Assembly (NCBI RefSeq): GCF_001641615.1
Contig: NZ_LRRU01000020.1
Coordinates: 823,299 to 887,298, forward strand
Source: Pseudoalteromonas gelatinilytica
GTDB taxonomy: Bacteria; Pseudomonadota; Gammaproteobacteria; Enterobacterales; Alteromonadaceae
Direction: 5' to 3'
Length of the DNA: 64,000 nt
Positions 62,213-64,000 of the stretch are shown in pieces. The position numbers and the translations under genes are program-made. How positions within the stretch are numbered: the stretch's first letter is position 1; each line of letters opens with the position of its first letter. Below the pieces are notes generated by a model that saw only the letters and a program-made list of their open reading frames with translations, was not told where the DNA came from and made no database searches.

Positions 62213-62677
62213 ATGTCTGATAATTCGCCAGTAGGCTTAGATTTAGAGCAACAGCTTGATAATATACTTGCCTTTATTACCCAACCCGATAAAGGGTCGG
62301 CGCCAGATAAAAGTACTCAATCTGTTGAAAACGTACTAAACAAAGCTTTATATTATTTAAAAAATGAACAGCCTCCCCTTGCTGCGAAATGGATGCGCCT
62401 AGCTGCTATGGCAGGTAACCATAGAGCACAATTTTATATGGGACTGTTTTTCATCAAAGGGCAAGGTGTTCCACACAGTGTTTTTCATGGCGCGGTGTGG
62501 CTAAGTCTGGCAAGTAGCCAAGGTTATGAACCTGCAACCGCTGCACTTGATGACCTGAGAAAACACATCAGTACGCGCAGATTACATGATGCGCAAAGCT
62601 ATGCAGCGACCTTATACGAACAAATCCACCAGCAACAGTTTGCGCATTTAATTCCTCGCGATCCTGACGCCAGCTAA
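62213..62677 (+). CDS. Sel1/TPR-like repeat protein
   Basis: 154 residues. Two Sel1-like repeats are visible at ~45-110: AAKWMRLAAMAGNHRAQFYMGLFFIKGQGVPHS and AVWLSLASSQGYEPATAALDDL. The N-terminal ~35 residues are acidic, and there is no signal peptide. It is probably a cytoplasmic scaffold; function unknown. Confidence 0.8.
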   Translation: MSDNSPVGLDLEQQLDNILAFITQPDKGSAPDKSTQSVENVLNKALYYLKNEQPPLAAKWMRLAAMAGNHRAQFYMGLFFIKGQGVPHSVFHGAVWLSLASSQGYEPATAALDDLRKHISTRRLHDAQSYAATLYEQIHQQQFAHLIPRDPDAS

Positions 62678-62700
62678 CACGCGTCAGGTTCTACAACTCA

Positions 62701-63423
62701 TTATTGCTGTCTTGTCAGTTTACTCTCAAATGTGATGAGACCTGCACCAACTACAAGCAATAAGATACCAATAAACTCAAGCCATACATGGCCTTTATGA
62801 GGCTTGATAACGGGTGTTTTTGAAGTCAGGCTATACAAACGCCTACCTTGCTCGCCAGATTCTACAAACGAAAAACCTTTATAATCCGCTGAGATAATAA
62901 ATTTAAAATCATGCCTGCTAATCATTTCTCGACGTTTTGCATCTATTTTCTCGCTGCTTTGTTCTACGAGTAGCGTTCGCCAATCATGAAAAATGCCATC
63001 TGGTTCATTATCTTTCACTACACCATATGATTTGTACTCATAGAACTTTGTGTTGAATAGCTTTTCTTGATGCCCTAAATAAAACATGGCACAGCCTAGC
63101 GCACTTAATAGTATGGCAATATAGATCAATGAGCGCTGTTTAATGAATTGCTTATTACTTTGTTGCTTATACCAAGCTTCAATATCAGGCACATTAATCA
63201 ACCGAGCTTTATCTACAGAATGTTTTAATGGCTCCATAAAGTCGCAAATTGTTAGATTGAGCGCCGTTAATATTGAACGAAATGTGTCATTAGAAGGCAC
63301 TGATTTATCGTTCTCAAGTTTTGAAAGGTAACTTTGCTCTATTCCAACTTGCTCTGCAAATTCTGGTTGGCTTAATTTCAGCTCACTGCGATAGTGTCTT
63401 AGTTGTGTTCCGAATGTACTCAT
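62701..63423 (-). CDS. Membrane-anchored XRE-type regulator
   Basis: 240 residues. An N-terminal Cro/C1-type HTH (GTQLRHYRSELKLSQPEFAEQVGIEQSYLSKLENDKSVPSN, residues ~4-44) is joined to two membrane helices at ~95-112 and ~215-232. A ~100-residue loop between them (FYEYKSYGVVKDNEPDGIFHDWRTLLVEQ...) is probably periplasmic. Such one-component membrane regulators sense envelope signals and bind DNA directly. The target genes are unknown, and it is next to a GATACGA minisatellite and tRNA genes. Confidence 0.82.
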   Translation of the reverse strand: MSTFGTQLRHYRSELKLSQPEFAEQVGIEQSYLSKLENDKSVPSNDTFRSILTALNLTICDFMEPLKHSVDKARLINVPDIEAWYKQQSNKQFIKQRSLIYIAILLSALGCAMFYLGHQEKLFNTKFYEYKSYGVVKDNEPDGIFHDWRTLLVEQSSEKIDAKRREMISRHDFKFIISADYKGFSFVESGEQGRRLYSLTSKTPVIKPHKGHVWLEFIGILLLVVGAGLITFESKLTRQQ

Positions 63424-63522
63424 AACGCATTTCCTTTTTGTTGTGGAGCCGCCATTCTTTGCTATTCATGCAGATATAAAAAGCTGAATAAATAGGAATA
63501 ATGAAGAATATTAGCAAGATAG

Positions 63523-63640
<118 letters not shown>

Positions 63641-63709
63641 TTGTCAGTATAAGGAAATAGTAAGGTGTAAAGTAAAGAATTATCTAATCATTTGCTTGAG
63701 GAAAACAAA

Positions 63710-63786
63710 TGGCGGAGTGGACGGGACTCGAACCCGCGACCCCCGGCGTGACAGGCCGGTATTCTAACCAACTGAACTACCACTCC
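63710..63786 (-). tRNA. tRNA-Asp(GTC)
   Basis: 77 bases with encoded CCA. The acceptor stem GGAGTGG pairs with CCACTCC, anticodon loop CCTGTCACG (GTC), and T-loop GGTTCGAGTCC. Confidence 0.97.
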
Positions 63787-63836
63787 GCAGTGGTATGTGC
63801 ATGGGGTAATGCACTTAATTTGTTTATGATATCAAA

Positions 63837-63913
63837 TGGCGGAGTGGACGGGACTCGAACCCGCGACCCCCGGCGTGACAGGCCGGTATTCTAACCAACT
63901 GAACTACCACTCC
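63837..63913 (-). tRNA. tRNA-Asp(GTC), second copy
   Basis: Identical in sequence to the first copy, separated from it by a 50-base AT-rich spacer. Confidence 0.97.
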
Positions 63914-63944
63914 GCAGAGATATCATTGTTATTACTTAATTTGT

Positions 63945-64000
63945 TGGCGGAGTGGACGGGACTCGAACCCGCGACCCCCGGCGTGACAGGCCGGTATTCT
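63945..64000 (-). tRNA. tRNA-Asp(GTC), third copy, cut by window edge
   Basis: The 3' 56 bases, including the CCA end, T-arm and anticodon GTC, are identical to the other copies; the 5' end lies beyond 64000. Confidence 0.95.

Overview
This window looks like chromosomal core DNA from a marine gammaproteobacterium of the order Alteromonadales, most probably Pseudoalteromonas. That assignment is inferred from low-to-moderate GC, gammaproteobacterial versions of CysB, MetR, CmoA/CmoB, PurM/PurN, YafJ, FadE and RhlE, a nagK-nagA-nagX / nagB N-acetylglucosamine locus with LacI-type NagR operators, and families common in this group (DUF3334, DUF5924/DUF2914, M2 and S9 exopeptidases). No phage, plasmid, integron, CRISPR array, IS transposase or rRNA is visible.

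Layout. 1-4.3 kb: 3' part of an M2 dipeptidyl carboxypeptidase, a small outer-membrane porin, and a three-gene operon of ABC permease, ATPase and a bacterial PH-domain protein. 4.3-6.5 kb: nudC-metC. 6.6-10.9 kb: amino-sugar catabolism (nagK-nagA-nagX, then nagB), with NagR-type palindromes upstream of nagK and nagB. 11.2-13.2 kb: a NYN-domain protein divergent from a SatD-DUF3307 pair, separated by three tandem 18-bp palindromes. 13.2-19 kb: rhlE, a 2OG-Fe(II) oxygenase, a metallo-beta-lactamase-fold enzyme, an alpha/beta hydrolase, a GNAT, a pentapeptide-repeat protein and a small membrane protein. 19-31.7 kb: aspS, DUF72, YgjP-type metalloprotease, DUF5924/DUF2914, a TPR-like GGDEF protein, DUF3334, cmoA-cmoB, purM-purN-DUF3108 and yafJ. 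32-41.6 kb: fadE with a FadR-like site, an S9 peptidase lipoprotein, a SulA-like protein, ychJ, two hydrolases, metR with a MetJ box, and a YdcF/ElyC-type protein. 41.6-51.2 kb: a Nif3-like protein, an unknown Lys/Ala-rich protein, an HPP membrane protein divergent from a TetR regulator with twin operators, a giant amidohydrolase with a beta-propeller, an M90 peptidase and a Reg_prop/Y_Y_Y/GGDEF sensor. 51.3-64 kb: a CAT-like acetyltransferase, leucine dehydrogenase, class I fumarase, pabB, a Nudix CoA pyrophosphatase, sdaA, cysB, a coiled-coil membrane protein, an NCS2 purine permease, a Sel1-repeat protein, a membrane-anchored XRE regulator, a heptanucleotide minisatellite and a tandem array of identical tRNA-Asp(GTC) genes running off the right edge.

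Functional threads. The nag genes convert GlcNAc to fructose-6-P under NagR; a third NagR-like palindrome lies unexpectedly next to the MetJ box ahead of metR. metC, metR and cysB belong to sulfur amino-acid metabolism. purM-purN and the NCS2 permease concern purines. cmoA-cmoB make cmo5U34 in tRNA. The M2, S9, M90, YgjP and amidohydrolase genes fit a proteolytic marine heterotroph.

The strongest unexplained signals are non-coding. They are (i) three 18-bp palindromes ahead of satD-DUF3307; (ii) a ~160-bp near-perfect palindromic element that supplies the last codons and stop of an esterase gene; (iii) intergenic arrays built on a 7-bp period at five places, up to ~16 perfect GATACGA units; (iv) twin TetR operators at the HPP gene; and (v) a SulA-like gene preceded by direct CTGTA repeats. 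All start choices and functions are read from sequence alone; no database search was run.
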